A stretch of 64,000 nucleotides of DNA from Mucilaginibacter limnophilus (GCF_004005815.1 NZ_SACK01000001.1:186001-250000), one strand, 5' to 3'; counted from the first letter of the stretch, positions 8,510-18,987 are shown. Numbers and translations are program-made. Notes: generated by a model from the sequence alone, not told the origin.

Positions 8510-9880
8510 TTATTGACCGGTCATAACCGTGACCTTGTTCGTGTCTTTAATTAATATCACCATTTTATAATTTGCCATGGTTTTGCCGACCGTTTTTATA
8601 ATACCCGTAGACTGTCCGCTAAATGTTCCTTTATCATCTGTTTTAAATGAATTGATGACGTAATCTGCGTTGTAAGGCTGTTGGATAGAATTGGTAAGCG
8701 CCAAGGTATAAGCGGTGTTGGGTTCAAGTTTTTTGAAGTCCTGCTGTACGAGATCAGTTAGACCCACGCTTCTTATATTCAACATGCCGGTAGGCATGAT
8801 CGCGCTGGTGCTTTTTAGCTTGATCACCTGGCTTTTATCAGCTGCGTTTAGCGGCGACAGGCCTGTAGTAACTGGTGTTACCGGCCCGGCGTTAACGGCA
8901 TAAAGTAAAGCTTGCGGGCACTGGCCAATAGGGATCGTTTTTACAATAGCCATTTTTAGAAGGTCCACTACCTGCACCTGATCATCATTCTCCAGGCCGA
9001 CATAAGCAAATTTCCCATCGCCGGAAGGCCAAACGCCATGCGGCAATGAACCAGTAGCTATGCTATCTACCAGTATGAAGCCCTGGTTAATATTAAAAAT
9101 TTTCAGGGTGTTTTCGCCACCAACGGTCACAAGCATTAAGGGCACCTTATTGGTGACAGTAAACGTAACGTGATTGGTAATAGGCCCGGTATTGAATACC
9201 TTTTCAATTTTGTTAGTGGCTGTGTTAATCAATGTTACCTTGCCGATATCTTTATGTGTCAAGGCGATCCATTTACCATCGGGGCTGCAAAATATATTCG
9301 GCGAGAAAGGGCTAACCACCGGAATACTTTTCACTACCTGATAGGTAGCTGTATTAACAATATCCAGTCGGGGGGTGAAACTTGAACAAACGTAGGCCCA
9401 TTTGCCATTTGGCGTAAAAGAAACCATGCCAGGGCCGTCCGCCACCTTCACCTGTTTAATTTCCTTCATCGTTGCCGCGTCGATCACACTGATATATGCT
9501 TCACCTCTTACCGAGATCCAGGCTTGCGAGCCAGATGGGTTAAATGTAGCCTCATGCGGAGACCGACCTACATAGATCGTCTTAAGCACCTTGTTAGTGG
9601 GGGTAGATATAAAAGTAACCGAATTTGAGCCAATTGATACGGCCGCAAGTAATTGTCTTTTAGGCGAATAACCTAATCCATGTACCAATGCCTGCCCCTT
9701 GTAAAGCGGGCTTAATATCTCAGGCTGTGGCTTTCCCAATACGATATCGCCCAGAAAAGTTTGCGTTTTAGGATCTATCACTGACACAGTATTGGATATT
9801 TGGTTACCCGTGTAGACGCGGTCCTGCGCGCTTAATTTGGTCAGCGGCAATACCAGGAACAGGAACATTAATTTTTTCAT
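8510..9880 (-). CDS. Secreted YVTN-type beta-propeller protein
   Basis: The 456-residue protein has a signal peptide (MKKLMFLFLVLPLTKLSAQ). Residues 20-335 carry repeated blades such as NTVSVIDPKTQTFLGDI, TKVLKTIYVGRSPHEATF-like and NGKWAYVCSS motifs, typical of YVTN/40-residue beta-propellers. About 110 C-terminal residues form a separate unknown domain. Such proteins bind partners or metals in the periplasm or at the cell surface. The cysteines are few, so a haem or copper centre is not obvious. It lies between the AcfC-like gene and a DUF305 gene and probably shares their transcript. Function is unknown beyond the fold. Confidence 0.82.
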   Translation of the reverse strand: MKKLMFLFLVLPLTKLSAQDRVYTGNQISNTVSVIDPKTQTFLGDIVLGKPQPEILSPLYKGQALVHGLGYSPKRQLLAAVSIGSNSVTFISTPTNKVLKTIYVGRSPHEATFNPSGSQAWISVRGEAYISVIDAATMKEIKQVKVADGPGMVSFTPNGKWAYVCSSFTPRLDIVNTATYQVVKSIPVVSPFSPNIFCSPDGKWIALTHKDIGKVTLINTATNKIEKVFNTGPITNHVTFTVTNKVPLMLVTVGGENTLKIFNINQGFILVDSIATGSLPHGVWPSGDGKFAYVGLENDDQVQVVDLLKMAIVKTIPIGQCPQALLYAVNAGPVTPVTTGLSPLNAADKSQVIKLKSTSAIMPTGMLNIRSVGLTDLVQQDFKKLEPNTAYTLALTNSIQQPYNADYVINSFKTDDKGTFSGQSTGIIKTVGKTMANYKMVILIKDTNKVTVMTGQ

Positions 9881-9891
9881 AGGTGTTTGTT

Positions 9892-10497
9892 TTACGGGAT
9901 ATGACTGAATTTCTTCATTTGATCAATTTCAATCTGCTCATCCGAGATAATACTTTCGGCAAGGCGCTTTATATTTTTGTTGGTGCCGTATTGCAGTGCC
10001 ACTTTAGCCATGTCAATAGCGGCTTGGTGGTGAGGGATCATTACCCAGGCAAAAGCATTGTCATCATTGCTTAGCACTTTTTCCTTTGGCATCTGCTGCA
10101 TCATTACCATCATCATTTTTTGGTTGGGCTGTTGATGGGCTGTGCCCGCGCTGACGAATGTTTTAGCACTACGCAGCAATAATTCCATTTGCTGTATCTG
10201 CACCAATTGTTCAGCCCTGATACTTTTGGCCAACTGGACCATCTCCCGGTTTTTACCGTGCTCTATTTCATAGTTCGCCATATCGACTGCGCCCTGATGG
10301 TGCGGAATCATCATTGTCAGGAAATCTTTATCCGATGAGTGGGTCGGTGCTGACTTATCCATACTCACCATCATTTGATCCATCATTTGCAAATAAACAT
10401 TTTTTGAGGCAGGCATTGGCATAGACATATCGTGGTGTTGCGCTTTGGCTGCATCCAAAATTGACATCAACAAAATAAAAAAACTGAGTTTTAGCAT
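9892..10497 (-). CDS. Secreted tandem DUF305 protein
   Basis: The 201-residue protein has a signal peptide (about residues 1-19) and a His/Met-rich start (QHHDMSMPMP). Two copies of the DUF305 signature follow, MIPHHQGAVDMANYEIEHG near residue 68 and MIPHHQAAIDMAKVALQYG near 153. DUF305 proteins are ferritin-like four-helix bundles often linked to copper handling; the His and Met residues are candidate ligands. It ends 11 nt before the beta-propeller start. A periplasmic metal-binding role alongside the cytochrome and sulfite oxidase of this block is inference. Confidence 0.85.
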   Translation of the reverse strand: MLKLSFFILLMSILDAAKAQHHDMSMPMPASKNVYLQMMDQMMVSMDKSAPTHSSDKDFLTMMIPHHQGAVDMANYEIEHGKNREMVQLAKSIRAEQLVQIQQMELLLRSAKTFVSAGTAHQQPNQKMMMVMMQQMPKEKVLSNDDNAFAWVMIPHHQAAIDMAKVALQYGTNKNIKRLAESIISDEQIEIDQMKKFSHIP

Positions 10498-10532
10498 AAT
10501 ATAAAACGAATACTTATAAACATTGAACCAGT

Positions 10533-11171
10533 CTATTGTTTTGTTGGGTCTGGCGTATAACGTAAATAGGGTTTCACAATGCGATGTCCTTCAGGGAATT
10601 TTGATTCAATATCTTCTGTTTTAACACCTAAGCCAATAATCACATCCTCGCCTGCTTCCCAATTCGCTGGGGTCGCCACACTGAATTCATCCGTCAACTG
10701 AAGGGAATCGATCACCCTCAACACTTCGTTAAAGTTGCGGCCGGTGGATGCCGGATAAGTGATCATCAGTTTGACCTTCTTATCAGGCCCGATTATAAAC
10801 AGAGAACGGACGGTAGCTGTCGCTGATGCATTCGGGTGGATCATGTCGTATAATTCCGAAACTTTTCGATCGTCGTCGGCGATCAGCGGGAAGTCGACAT
10901 TACAGTTTTGTGTTTCATTGATATCGCTTATCCATGATAAGTGCTTATCAAGCGGATCAATGCTTAAAGCTAGCGCCTTAACATTTCTTTTATCAAACTC
11001 GCTTTTTAATAAAGCCGTTCTTCCGAGTTCAGTTGTGCAAACAGGGGTATAATCTGCGGGGTGAGAGAATAATACTCCCCAGCTGTCGCCAAGGTATTCG
11101 TAAAAATCGATCTCGCCGATGGTCGTTTGTGCGGTAAAGTTGGGAGCTAAATCCCCTAAGTGTAATGACAT
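10533..11171 (-). CDS. 1-Cys (Prx6-type) peroxiredoxin
   Basis: This 212-residue peroxiredoxin has the peroxidatic motif HPADYTPVCTTELG (Cys near residue 45). The long C-terminal arm (EGHRIVKPYLRYTPDP) is characteristic of the Prx6 subfamily, and no clear resolving cysteine is seen. It reduces hydrogen peroxide and organic hydroperoxides using a thiol reductant. No signal peptide is present, so it is cytosolic. Neighbouring secreted sulfur proteins on the same strand suggest it counters peroxide or persulfide stress linked to sulfur oxidation. Confidence 0.92.
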   Translation of the reverse strand: MSLHLGDLAPNFTAQTTIGEIDFYEYLGDSWGVLFSHPADYTPVCTTELGRTALLKSEFDKRNVKALALSIDPLDKHLSWISDINETQNCNVDFPLIADDDRKVSELYDMIHPNASATATVRSLFIIGPDKKVKLMITYPASTGRNFNEVLRVIDSLQLTDEFSVATPANWEAGEDVIIGLGVKTEDIESKFPEGHRIVKPYLRYTPDPTKQ

Positions 11172-11189
11172 ATCTTTAATTATTAGTCG

Positions 11190-12110
11190 TTATTTTGTAA
11201 TGAACCCGTATTTTTTATAGATGGCTTTTGCGGTCGGGCTCACCAAAAAGTCCATAAAATCCTGCGCAGCCTGTGCGTGTGGTGCGGTTTTTAGTTGCCC
11301 GGCCACATAAGTCGCGCTGATGTTTTCACCGTCTGGTATTTCTACCATATCTGTCGGGTGGCCGATCATTTTTTGATAATAGGCTTCGGTAAACCACACC
11401 GGTGCAGCATCGCTTTGTTTGTACATAATACGCATTGGCGTTTGGCGATGGTGTATTTGCGTAAGAAAGGTTTTGCCGTTTTTAACCTTGGTATCCATGA
11501 TCGTGTTTTTTAAGGGTTCACCGCCCACTTTTACATAAGCTTCCTGTATACGCTTGCCGATCCCTTCCCATTCCGGATTGGGCATGCTTACACGCACATC
11601 ATTACGCCCCAGGTCTTTCAATCCCTTCACTTTTTTAGGGTTACCCTTTTGCACCATAATAGCTAAGCGGTTGTAAGCATAAGGTGCGGTCTTGCTGAAA
11701 TATTCCGGCATCTGGTCGATACGGCTTTTTCCTGCGGTGTAAACATCGGGCTTAAGCGCAATACGCATATTTCCGATAACGATACTACCCCCCATGATCT
11801 GTTTAGCTAATATGCCCGGTGGCAGGGTTTCGGCAAATACACGCTGGTATTGTGGATATTCTTTTTTGAACGCGGCCAGCAGGTCGTCTATACACATGAA
11901 CTGATTTCCGGCAAAGAATACCACCAGTTGCGGGTCGTTAATGTCGCCGAACAGATCGGGTACATTGTCGACTCCCGGGACGGTAAATTGCACCTTGCTT
12001 TCAGGCGGGGTATTCCAGGGTGGATCAAATCGGTGATCCTGTGCTTTTACCTGGCTACTCAAGGCTGTTATTGCTGTTATTGCAAATGTTATTTTTTGAA
12101 GATATTTCAT
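11190..12110 (-). CDS. Secreted ModA-like solute-binding protein
   Basis: The 306-residue protein has a signal peptide (ending SSQVKAQ). A type II periplasmic-binding fold follows, with VVFFAGNQFMCIDDLLAAFKKEYP at its start, AIMVQKGNPKKVKGLKDL in the middle and AAQDFMDFLVSPTAKAIYKKYGF at the end. These match the molybdate/sulfate-binding (ModA/extracellular solute-binding) group. As with the AcfC-like protein, no cognate ABC transporter genes are present. It lies between the peroxiredoxin and the secreted DsrE protein and so may bind a sulfur oxyanion in the periplasm. The substrate is inference. Confidence 0.78.
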   Translation of the reverse strand: MKYLQKITFAITAITALSSQVKAQDHRFDPPWNTPPESKVQFTVPGVDNVPDLFGDINDPQLVVFFAGNQFMCIDDLLAAFKKEYPQYQRVFAETLPPGILAKQIMGGSIVIGNMRIALKPDVYTAGKSRIDQMPEYFSKTAPYAYNRLAIMVQKGNPKKVKGLKDLGRNDVRVSMPNPEWEGIGKRIQEAYVKVGGEPLKNTIMDTKVKNGKTFLTQIHHRQTPMRIMYKQSDAAPVWFTEAYYQKMIGHPTDMVEIPDGENISATYVAGQLKTAPHAQAAQDFMDFLVSPTAKAIYKKYGFITK

Positions 12111-12142
12111 GATGGTTTATATAAATTGAATGAGGATGCTTA

Positions 12143-12601
12143 TTAGGGATGTACAGTAGCCCAGCCTTCGTATTGGCGGATGATGATCTCACCGTTGCCG
12201 CTCGGCACATAGGAGATGAATGGAAACAGGTCGGCTTTGTCAATTTTCCTTTCCTTGATCGTGTTATCGCACTGTGCCAGCACCACTCCCTTTGCCTGTA
12301 GGTCCTTTAAAGTTTGCTCATAGGCGCTACTTTTCATGTAAACAGCCACGCCGTCACCAAAAGCGATCAGTTCAACATGGAGTTTACCTTTTAGTCTTGG
12401 ATCTTCCAGCGCGTTATTGATGTTCCTTAACGTCCCCTTGATCTTTTTATCATCGCCGGAATTGATGATGTAAAGCGCATCGTAATGCTTGAGCTTTGCG
12501 GTTGCGCCCGTAAAGGCGGCGGGATCGGTTTGTTGTGCTTTAACAGTTTTTGTGAAAGCGGTCAGCGCGAAGGCTGCTAAAATGATGATGTACTTTTTCA
12601 T
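12143..12601 (-). CDS. Secreted DsrE-family protein
   Basis: The 152-residue protein has a signal peptide (ending TVKAQQ) and a DsrE/F-like domain. The features are HVELIAFGDGVAVYMKSS near residue 85 and a single cysteine in VLAQCDNTIKERKI near 117, at the usual position of the DsrE active cysteine. DsrE-like proteins bind sulfane sulfur as persulfides and pass it on. Export to the periplasm and the immediate neighbourhood of a TsdA-like cytochrome suggest a role in handling thiosulfate- or tetrathionate-derived sulfur. It ends 32 nt before the next gene of the same strand. Confidence 0.82.
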   Translation of the reverse strand: MKKYIIILAAFALTAFTKTVKAQQTDPAAFTGATAKLKHYDALYIINSGDDKKIKGTLRNINNALEDPRLKGKLHVELIAFGDGVAVYMKSSAYEQTLKDLQAKGVVLAQCDNTIKERKIDKADLFPFISYVPSGNGEIIIRQYEGWATVHP

Positions 12602-12611
12602 GGTTCTTATT

Positions 12612-13718
12612 TTATGATTTGATGATTGATGCTTGTTTTTGTGCGTCTTTGATGGGTTTGAACGGCCCGTATTTATGCTGCTTCTCGCTGAACTGGTCGG
12701 CGTAAGGCCCGAACGGGAAATCGATCGGTTTCTTTTTCAGGTCTTTCCAGTCATGTTGCTGATCCTTATGAGGGCGCGGCTGGGAGTTAACAAAGGCGCC
12801 AACGTTCCAGGCCTCTTCATCTGTTAATTGCGGACTATGATATGAAGCGCCATATGGCATATTGTTTTTCACAAAACCTGCAAAATTGGTCAGCCTGTAC
12901 ATGCCTGCGCCATCGTTATAGCTGTGCTTTCCCCATAACGGCGGATTGGCGTAGGTTTTTTTATCGGCGTTAAGCAGGCCCTCGCCATTAGCACCATGGC
13001 AGCTTTGGCATTTCATCATAAACACTTCCTTGCCCTTGGCCGGGTCTGCTGCCTGGTCCATGAATGCCAGCTTTTCTGTTGCATTTCCAAATAGTTTCTG
13101 ACCTTTCTTTACGTCCTTGCCGATCCACTTCATGTAAGCCAACATGGCCTGGATCTCTTTACTGGATGGGTTAGGTACTTTACCGGCCAAACTACGCTCG
13201 AAGCATTCAGCGATGCGTTCTTCAGGCTGCTCCACCCTGCCACTCCTGTTGCTCAGTTTTGGATAACTAGCAATAAAGCTGGCATAATTATTACCGAAAA
13301 GGCGTGACCCGGCATCAAGGTGGCAGTTCTGACAATTCATCCCGTTAGTGATCTTCGCGATGCTGCCTTGAGGGCCAAAATATCTGGCGGTATGTGCTAC
13401 AAGCTCCCTGCCATATTTGATCATCTCGCCATCTTTACCGGCAGGTATCGTATTATCATTTGGAGCTTTCCATGCATCAGCCGGAATAGGGCGTGGTGTC
13501 GTACCGGCAGAGACTGCGGTAGATGGAACAATAGCAGGTTGGTCGGCTCTGCCATTTCCCTGTCGGGAATCCTCATTTGGATTATGATCAATTGGGGCCA
13601 CCAATGTCACGATCACCACTATTATACAAACCGCAAACAAAACACTTACGGTTATTAAGGCCTTTGATACTTTGACCAAAGCTTTGGTCACTTCTCTATT
13701 TTCGTCTTGCTGCTTCAT
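12612..13718 (-). CDS. TsdA-like dihaem cytochrome c (thiosulfate dehydrogenase type)
   Basis: From MKQQDENREV (13718) this encodes 368 residues. An N-terminal membrane anchor (VLFAVCIIVVIVTLVAP) is followed by two cytochrome c domains with haem motifs CQNCH near residue 128 and CQSCH near 237. The first domain has the TsdA/SoxA-like stretch NCHLDAGSRLFGNNYASF. TsdA joins two thiosulfate molecules to tetrathionate and passes electrons to the respiratory chain. The haem ligand of the active site cannot be assigned by eye. It is next to a DsrE-like protein and a solute-binding protein, forming a periplasmic thiosulfate unit. A start further upstream (13817) would add a non-homologous segment. 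Confidence 0.82.
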   Translation of the reverse strand: MKQQDENREVTKALVKVSKALITVSVLFAVCIIVVIVTLVAPIDHNPNEDSRQGNGRADQPAIVPSTAVSAGTTPRPIPADAWKAPNDNTIPAGKDGEMIKYGRELVAHTARYFGPQGSIAKITNGMNCQNCHLDAGSRLFGNNYASFIASYPKLSNRSGRVEQPEERIAECFERSLAGKVPNPSSKEIQAMLAYMKWIGKDVKKGQKLFGNATEKLAFMDQAADPAKGKEVFMMKCQSCHGANGEGLLNADKKTYANPPLWGKHSYNDGAGMYRLTNFAGFVKNNMPYGASYHSPQLTDEEAWNVGAFVNSQPRPHKDQQHDWKDLKKKPIDFPFGPYADQFSEKQHKYGPFKPIKDAQKQASIIKS

Positions 13719-13862
13719 TTTGATCGTAATTGATATACCAAAAGTACAGGCGAAAATGGCTGAAGTTATATCACAAAATATGATGATTGATAATCTGTGG
13801 TTATGGTATTTCAACAAATGAACATTTTAGAAACGGTTGAGTTTTATTATAAAAGGTCGATC

Positions 13863-14315
13863 ATGAATAAAAAAGTTTATACCTCCTTCCTGATCATGCT
13901 TACCATGTCATTTGGGATCATGTATGCCGTTATGTACCTTAATGTCTATGAGTGGGATCACATTTATCTTAACCTGACAAGATTTTACATGACGTTACTG
14001 ATGATCTGCCCGATGGCAGTTCTGATGTTGTTGATGATGCGCCATATGTATACTAATCGAAAGAAGAATTTTTTGATCCTGATATGCAGCATCGTCATTT
14101 TTGGCACTGCCTTATGGGGTGTAAGAAGCCAATTCGCTGTGGGCGATATCCAATGGATGAAGGGCATGATCCCGCATCACTCTATAGCGGTGCTGACCAG
14201 CAAGAATGCTGATCTTAAAGACCCGGAAGTGAGGAAACTGGCAGATAGTATAATTAAGGCACAGCAGGCGGAGATCATCCAAATGAAAAAAATGATCGAA
14301 AGACTTGAGCGATAG
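13863..14315 (+). CDS. Membrane-anchored DUF305 protein
   Basis: The 150-residue protein starts at MNKKVYTSF (13863). Three hydrophobic helices are followed by a DUF305 segment with KGMIPHHSIAVLTSKNADL near residue 100 and an amphipathic C-terminal helix (QQAEIIQMKKMIERL). In-frame ATGs at 13797, 13803 and 13818 would add a stretch not typical of the family. It is the only plus-strand gene among the minus-strand genes around it, transcribed divergently from the cytochrome gene. It may bind metal in the periplasm like the tandem DUF305 protein, but function is unproven. Confidence 0.8.
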   Translation: MNKKVYTSFLIMLTMSFGIMYAVMYLNVYEWDHIYLNLTRFYMTLLMICPMAVLMLLMMRHMYTNRKKNFLILICSIVIFGTALWGVRSQFAVGDIQWMKGMIPHHSIAVLTSKNADLKDPEVRKLADSIIKAQQAEIIQMKKMIERLER

Positions 14316-14326
14316 TTCAGAAAGAA

Positions 14327-14551
14327 TTACTTCTGATAATGGTCTTCAATAGCCTGCCCAATAATATTGGCGGACTCTTGGGAGATACCGCCATTGACAA
14401 TGCTCCATGAATTATCACCGTTATTGATCAATATGATCGTTCCGCGACCATTCTCCACGGCAAATGTCTCGTCCTGGTGCGTTACTTTATATTGCTGCTC
14501 GGGACCGCCGGGCACAATAGCAGATACCATAAATTCAGCCTGTATTCCCAT
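14327..14551 (-). CDS. Small hypothetical protein (74 aa)
   Basis: The 74-residue soluble protein has a beta-rich pattern (TFAVENGRGTIILINNGDNSW) and an amphipathic C-terminal helix (ESANIIGQAIEDHYQK). No family is recognised. Its 3' end lies 11 nt from the convergent DUF305 stop. Normal residue composition and an ATG start support a real gene. No role can be assigned. Confidence 0.6.
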   Translation of the reverse strand: MGIQAEFMVSAIVPGGPEQQYKVTHQDETFAVENGRGTIILINNGDNSWSIVNGGISQESANIIGQAIEDHYQK

Positions 14552-14596
14552 GTTTATTTAACCATAAAGCATAGAAATTGTTCCACAAGGGGTTTA

Positions 14597-14992
14597 TCAG
14601 GTATTAGGTAACAGATACCAGAGCAGCAGCCCGCTGACCAGTACTATTGCGAGAGTCAGCAAAAGGGATAGCACAAAAGAAGGAAAATAGGCGTTCTCCA
14701 GCAATTGTTTTTCAATACGTCGGTACCTTAAATAACTTAATAAAGCCATCAGGGCACCGATAGCGACGAGTATGATCCCGATGGTCGCGGAAAAGCCCTT
14801 CCCTGGCAGAACGATCTTGTCAGTAATAACGAGGGATAATTGCTTGACGAACAAGCTGAATTTTACGACTACAAACCCAAAACCCATTAAAGCGATACTT
14901 GTCCTGATCCAGGCCAAAAAGGTGCGTTCATTGGCCAGATGATCACCGGGATTGATCTTTTCTTTGTTCGTGTTTGCGCTTGGTATTTCCAT
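14597..14992 (-). CDS. DUF202 (YidH-like) inner-membrane protein
   Basis: From MEIPSANTNK (14992) this gives 131 residues. The DUF202 signature LANERTFLAWIRTSIALMGFGFVV lies at about 21-44, followed by two more transmembrane helices, three in total. YidH-type proteins are small membrane proteins of unknown function. The shorter start is preferred because the family begins shortly before the LANERT motif. It is transcribed away from the sulfite oxidase gene, with a shared intergenic region of about 115 bases. Confidence 0.85.
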   Translation of the reverse strand: MEIPSANTNKEKINPGDHLANERTFLAWIRTSIALMGFGFVVVKFSLFVKQLSLVITDKIVLPGKGFSATIGIILVAIGALMALLSYLRYRRIEKQLLENAYFPSFVLSLLLTLAIVLVSGLLLWYLLPNT

Positions 14993-15106
14993 AAGATCTA
15001 AGCAATTGAAAAGCTGATTTGTTGGCAACCGGTCGAGATTGCCTGTTCAAACAAAATGCACTGCCGATCCTTAATTATTTAACACTCCAATCAAAATCGG
15101 TCAATT

Positions 15107-16300
15107 ATGGATAAGGCGCAAAATAACGGAACGAACAATAACGGACGACGTGCTTTCCTGAAAGGGACAGTTCCCGTCATGGCAACCGCAATCATTCCGG
15201 GAATCGCTTCAGCGAGTAACGCAGATAAAGGATCTGAACCATCCTTCCCGGGCCTAATCATCAGGGAAAAGGAACCGGTCAATTTTGAATTCCCTTTTCC
15301 GATGCTTTCAGAAGCCATTACACCAAACAATCAGTTTTTTATACGCACTCATTTCCCAATCCCGAAGCTACAGGCGAAAGAGTGGAAAATGACGATCGGT
15401 GGGCATGTTAATAAAGAGATCACGCTCACCTATGATGAGTTACGTGCTTTGCCCGCAAAAAAAGTGATGGCGACATTGGAGTGCGCCGGAAATGGGCGCG
15501 CCAATTTGGCCCCAAAGGTAAAAGGCTTGTTGTGGGAACAGGGTGCCGTAGGGAATGCAGAATGGACAGGTGTGCCACTTGCTGTGTTACTTGAAAAGGC
15601 TGGGATAAAAGAGGGAGCAGTCGAGATCATCTTGGAAGGAGCAGATAAAGGTGAAGTTTCGGAAGAACCCAAGTCTCCCGGTGCTATCCACTTCGCCAGA
15701 AGTCTACCGCTTACTAAAGCGATGCAGGCGGAGGTGATCCTTGCCTATCAAATGAACGGAAAGGACCTTAGCCCTGAGCATGGGTACCCGGTAAGGGCGA
15801 TCATCCCAGGCTGGTATGGCATGGCTTCCGTAAAGTGGCTTACCAAAATAACCGCGGTGGACAAGCCATTTGATGGCTACTGGCAAACCCTGGAATATGC
15901 TTACTGGAAACGCACTGATGACCAGCCGACACTGACCGCAGTGACCGAGGTACAGGTCAAAGCAGAGATCGCCAGACCTGCGCTAAGCGAGGTGGTCCCT
16001 GCAGGTAAAACATACCGGGTGCATGGTGCGGCCTGGTGCGGAGAAAATGAAGTAGCAAAAGTCGAGGTCAGCCTTGATGAAGGCGTAACCTGGCAACCGG
16101 CAAAATTATTAGGCAAGCACGTTAAGTTCGCCTGGCGGCTTTGGGAATACAACTGGCAGGTTCCTGCGGGCGAGAACCAGTATAAGCTGATGTCAAGGGC
16201 GACCGACAGTCAGGGAAATACGCAACCTATGGAACACGATAAGGATCGCAGGACCTATATGGTCAACAAGATCGTGACCGTTAAAATAGAGGCGCGGTAA
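15107..16300 (+). CDS. Tat-exported molybdopterin sulfite oxidase (SorA/SoxC-like)
   Basis: The 397-residue protein begins with a twin-arginine signal (RRAFLKG at 14-20, then a hydrophobic stretch to about 38). It has a molybdopterin domain with the Mo-ligand cysteine in TLECAGNGR near 125, HGYPVRAIIPGWYGMASVKWL near 225, and a C-terminal dimerisation domain (WCGENEVAKVEVSLDEG). Enzymes of this type oxidise sulfite to sulfate in the periplasm, or act as the SoxCD sulfane dehydrogenase. No soxB/X/Y/Z genes are present, which favours sulfite oxidation. It completes a persulfide to sulfite to sulfate route with the dioxygenase and exporters of the block. No cytochrome partner is adjacent. Confidence 0.88.
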   Translation: MDKAQNNGTNNNGRRAFLKGTVPVMATAIIPGIASASNADKGSEPSFPGLIIREKEPVNFEFPFPMLSEAITPNNQFFIRTHFPIPKLQAKEWKMTIGGHVNKEITLTYDELRALPAKKVMATLECAGNGRANLAPKVKGLLWEQGAVGNAEWTGVPLAVLLEKAGIKEGAVEIILEGADKGEVSEEPKSPGAIHFARSLPLTKAMQAEVILAYQMNGKDLSPEHGYPVRAIIPGWYGMASVKWLTKITAVDKPFDGYWQTLEYAYWKRTDDQPTLTAVTEVQVKAEIARPALSEVVPAGKTYRVHGAAWCGENEVAKVEVSLDEGVTWQPAKLLGKHVKFAWRLWEYNWQVPAGENQYKLMSRATDSQGNTQPMEHDKDRRTYMVNKIVTVKIEAR

Positions 16301-16324
16301 AACCGCGCCCCGTCTTTGCAGTTA

Positions 16325-17683
16325 TTACTTTAGAAACCGTTCATACCAATGCGGCCGGCTTTTACCCAGGTCACCCAAAGCGGAGTCGGGCGTTATACCG
16401 GCATTCAGCAATTTGGGGACAGCGATCCTTTGCGCGCTGTAAATGCCCGAATGGCCACTGAATAAATAGGCCGTAAAACAAGCGATCGCAAAATAAAGCA
16501 CGTGTTCCCCGCCAAACAGTTCTACTCCCATGATCGTACAAGCCAGCGGCGTATTGGTCGCGCCGGCAAACACGGCAATAAATCCCAGCGCTGCAAATAA
16601 GCCCACCGGTGCATGCAATACATTAGACAACGTGTTACCCAAGGTAGCCCCTATATAAAATAAGGGGGTTACTTCTCCGCCTTTAAATCCAGAGCCAAGC
16701 GTGACGGCCGTATAGATCATTTTCCAAAACCAACTGAGCAGGTCTGCACCTCCGGTATGGAAAGCCGACTGGATCGTAACGGCCCCGGGATACTCTGCAG
16801 CAACACCAAGGCTCAGGTAGTCAGGTTTTCCGTTGAGATAGGTCAGCGCGATAATGACCAGGCCACCCGCAACAGGGATCAGCCATTTCAACCGTATAAA
16901 ATGACCTGAAACGACCTTGATCGCGTGAACTAGTGAAGAGAACAAAGCGCTGGACATCCCAAATGCCGCGGACGCTAACATCACTTTCAGCATTAACAGA
17001 CCATCAAAAGGAAGATAAGCTGATAAAGGGTATGCCTCATGCCGAAAGGCGCTGATCTGGTAGGCCGTATGGTGAACTCCCCAGACTGCTACCGTGTAGT
17101 CCCCGGCGACAGCGCCGATCAGTGCAGGCAGTAATGCGTTATACTGCATACGCCCTATGGCCAAGACCTCCAGGGCGAACAGCGCACCTGTCAGCGGTGT
17201 ACCGAATACGGCACCGAACCCGGCGGCAACTCCGGACGTGAGCAATAACTGCATATCCTGAACGGACAGTCGGTACCACTTTCCAAATAAATGGGCAATG
17301 CTTCCGCCAATCTGTACCGCGGTACCTTCACGACCGGCAGAACCACCGAACAAGTGTGTCAATACCGTGGTCAGTAGAATGATCGGTGACATTTGCGGCG
17401 GGACGCCCCCGCCTGGTTCGTGTATCTCCTCCATGATCAGGTTGTTGCCTTTTTCGGAAGACCTGCCGACCGAGCGATAGATCAGGTGGATCAGTACCCC
17501 GGCCAGCGGGAGCAAAAATAGAAGCCAGGGATGATGGAACCGGTAATTGATGGCCAGGTCCAGTATCCATAGAAACAAGGCGACCATACTTCCGATAGCG
17601 ACAGCTACCGGAAGTATAAGCAAGCTCCACCTGATCAGTTCTTTGATGATCTGGTAGCGCTCCGAGGTGATGAGAGCTTTCAT
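16325..17683 (-). CDS. CLC-F type fluoride/proton antiporter
   Basis: The 452-residue CLC protein has about ten membrane helices. The signature loops are GGSAGREGTAVQIGGSIAH near residue 115 and GSGFKGGEVTPLFYIGATLGN near 332. In chloride-type CLCs these would read GREGP and GxFxP. The GREGT and GFKGGEVTPLF forms are those of the CLC-F clade, which exports fluoride. The gene follows enolase with a 14-nt gap and lies in a unit preceded by a fluoride riboswitch, which independently supports fluoride as substrate. It has no C-terminal CBS domains. Confidence 0.9.
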   Translation of the reverse strand: MKALITSERYQIIKELIRWSLLILPVAVAIGSMVALFLWILDLAINYRFHHPWLLFLLPLAGVLIHLIYRSVGRSSEKGNNLIMEEIHEPGGGVPPQMSPIILLTTVLTHLFGGSAGREGTAVQIGGSIAHLFGKWYRLSVQDMQLLLTSGVAAGFGAVFGTPLTGALFALEVLAIGRMQYNALLPALIGAVAGDYTVAVWGVHHTAYQISAFRHEAYPLSAYLPFDGLLMLKVMLASAAFGMSSALFSSLVHAIKVVSGHFIRLKWLIPVAGGLVIIALTYLNGKPDYLSLGVAAEYPGAVTIQSAFHTGGADLLSWFWKMIYTAVTLGSGFKGGEVTPLFYIGATLGNTLSNVLHAPVGLFAALGFIAVFAGATNTPLACTIMGVELFGGEHVLYFAIACFTAYLFSGHSGIYSAQRIAVPKLLNAGITPDSALGDLGKSRPHWYERFLK

Positions 17684-17697
17684 ATACTGATCTGCTG

Positions 17698-18987
<1,290 letters not shown>

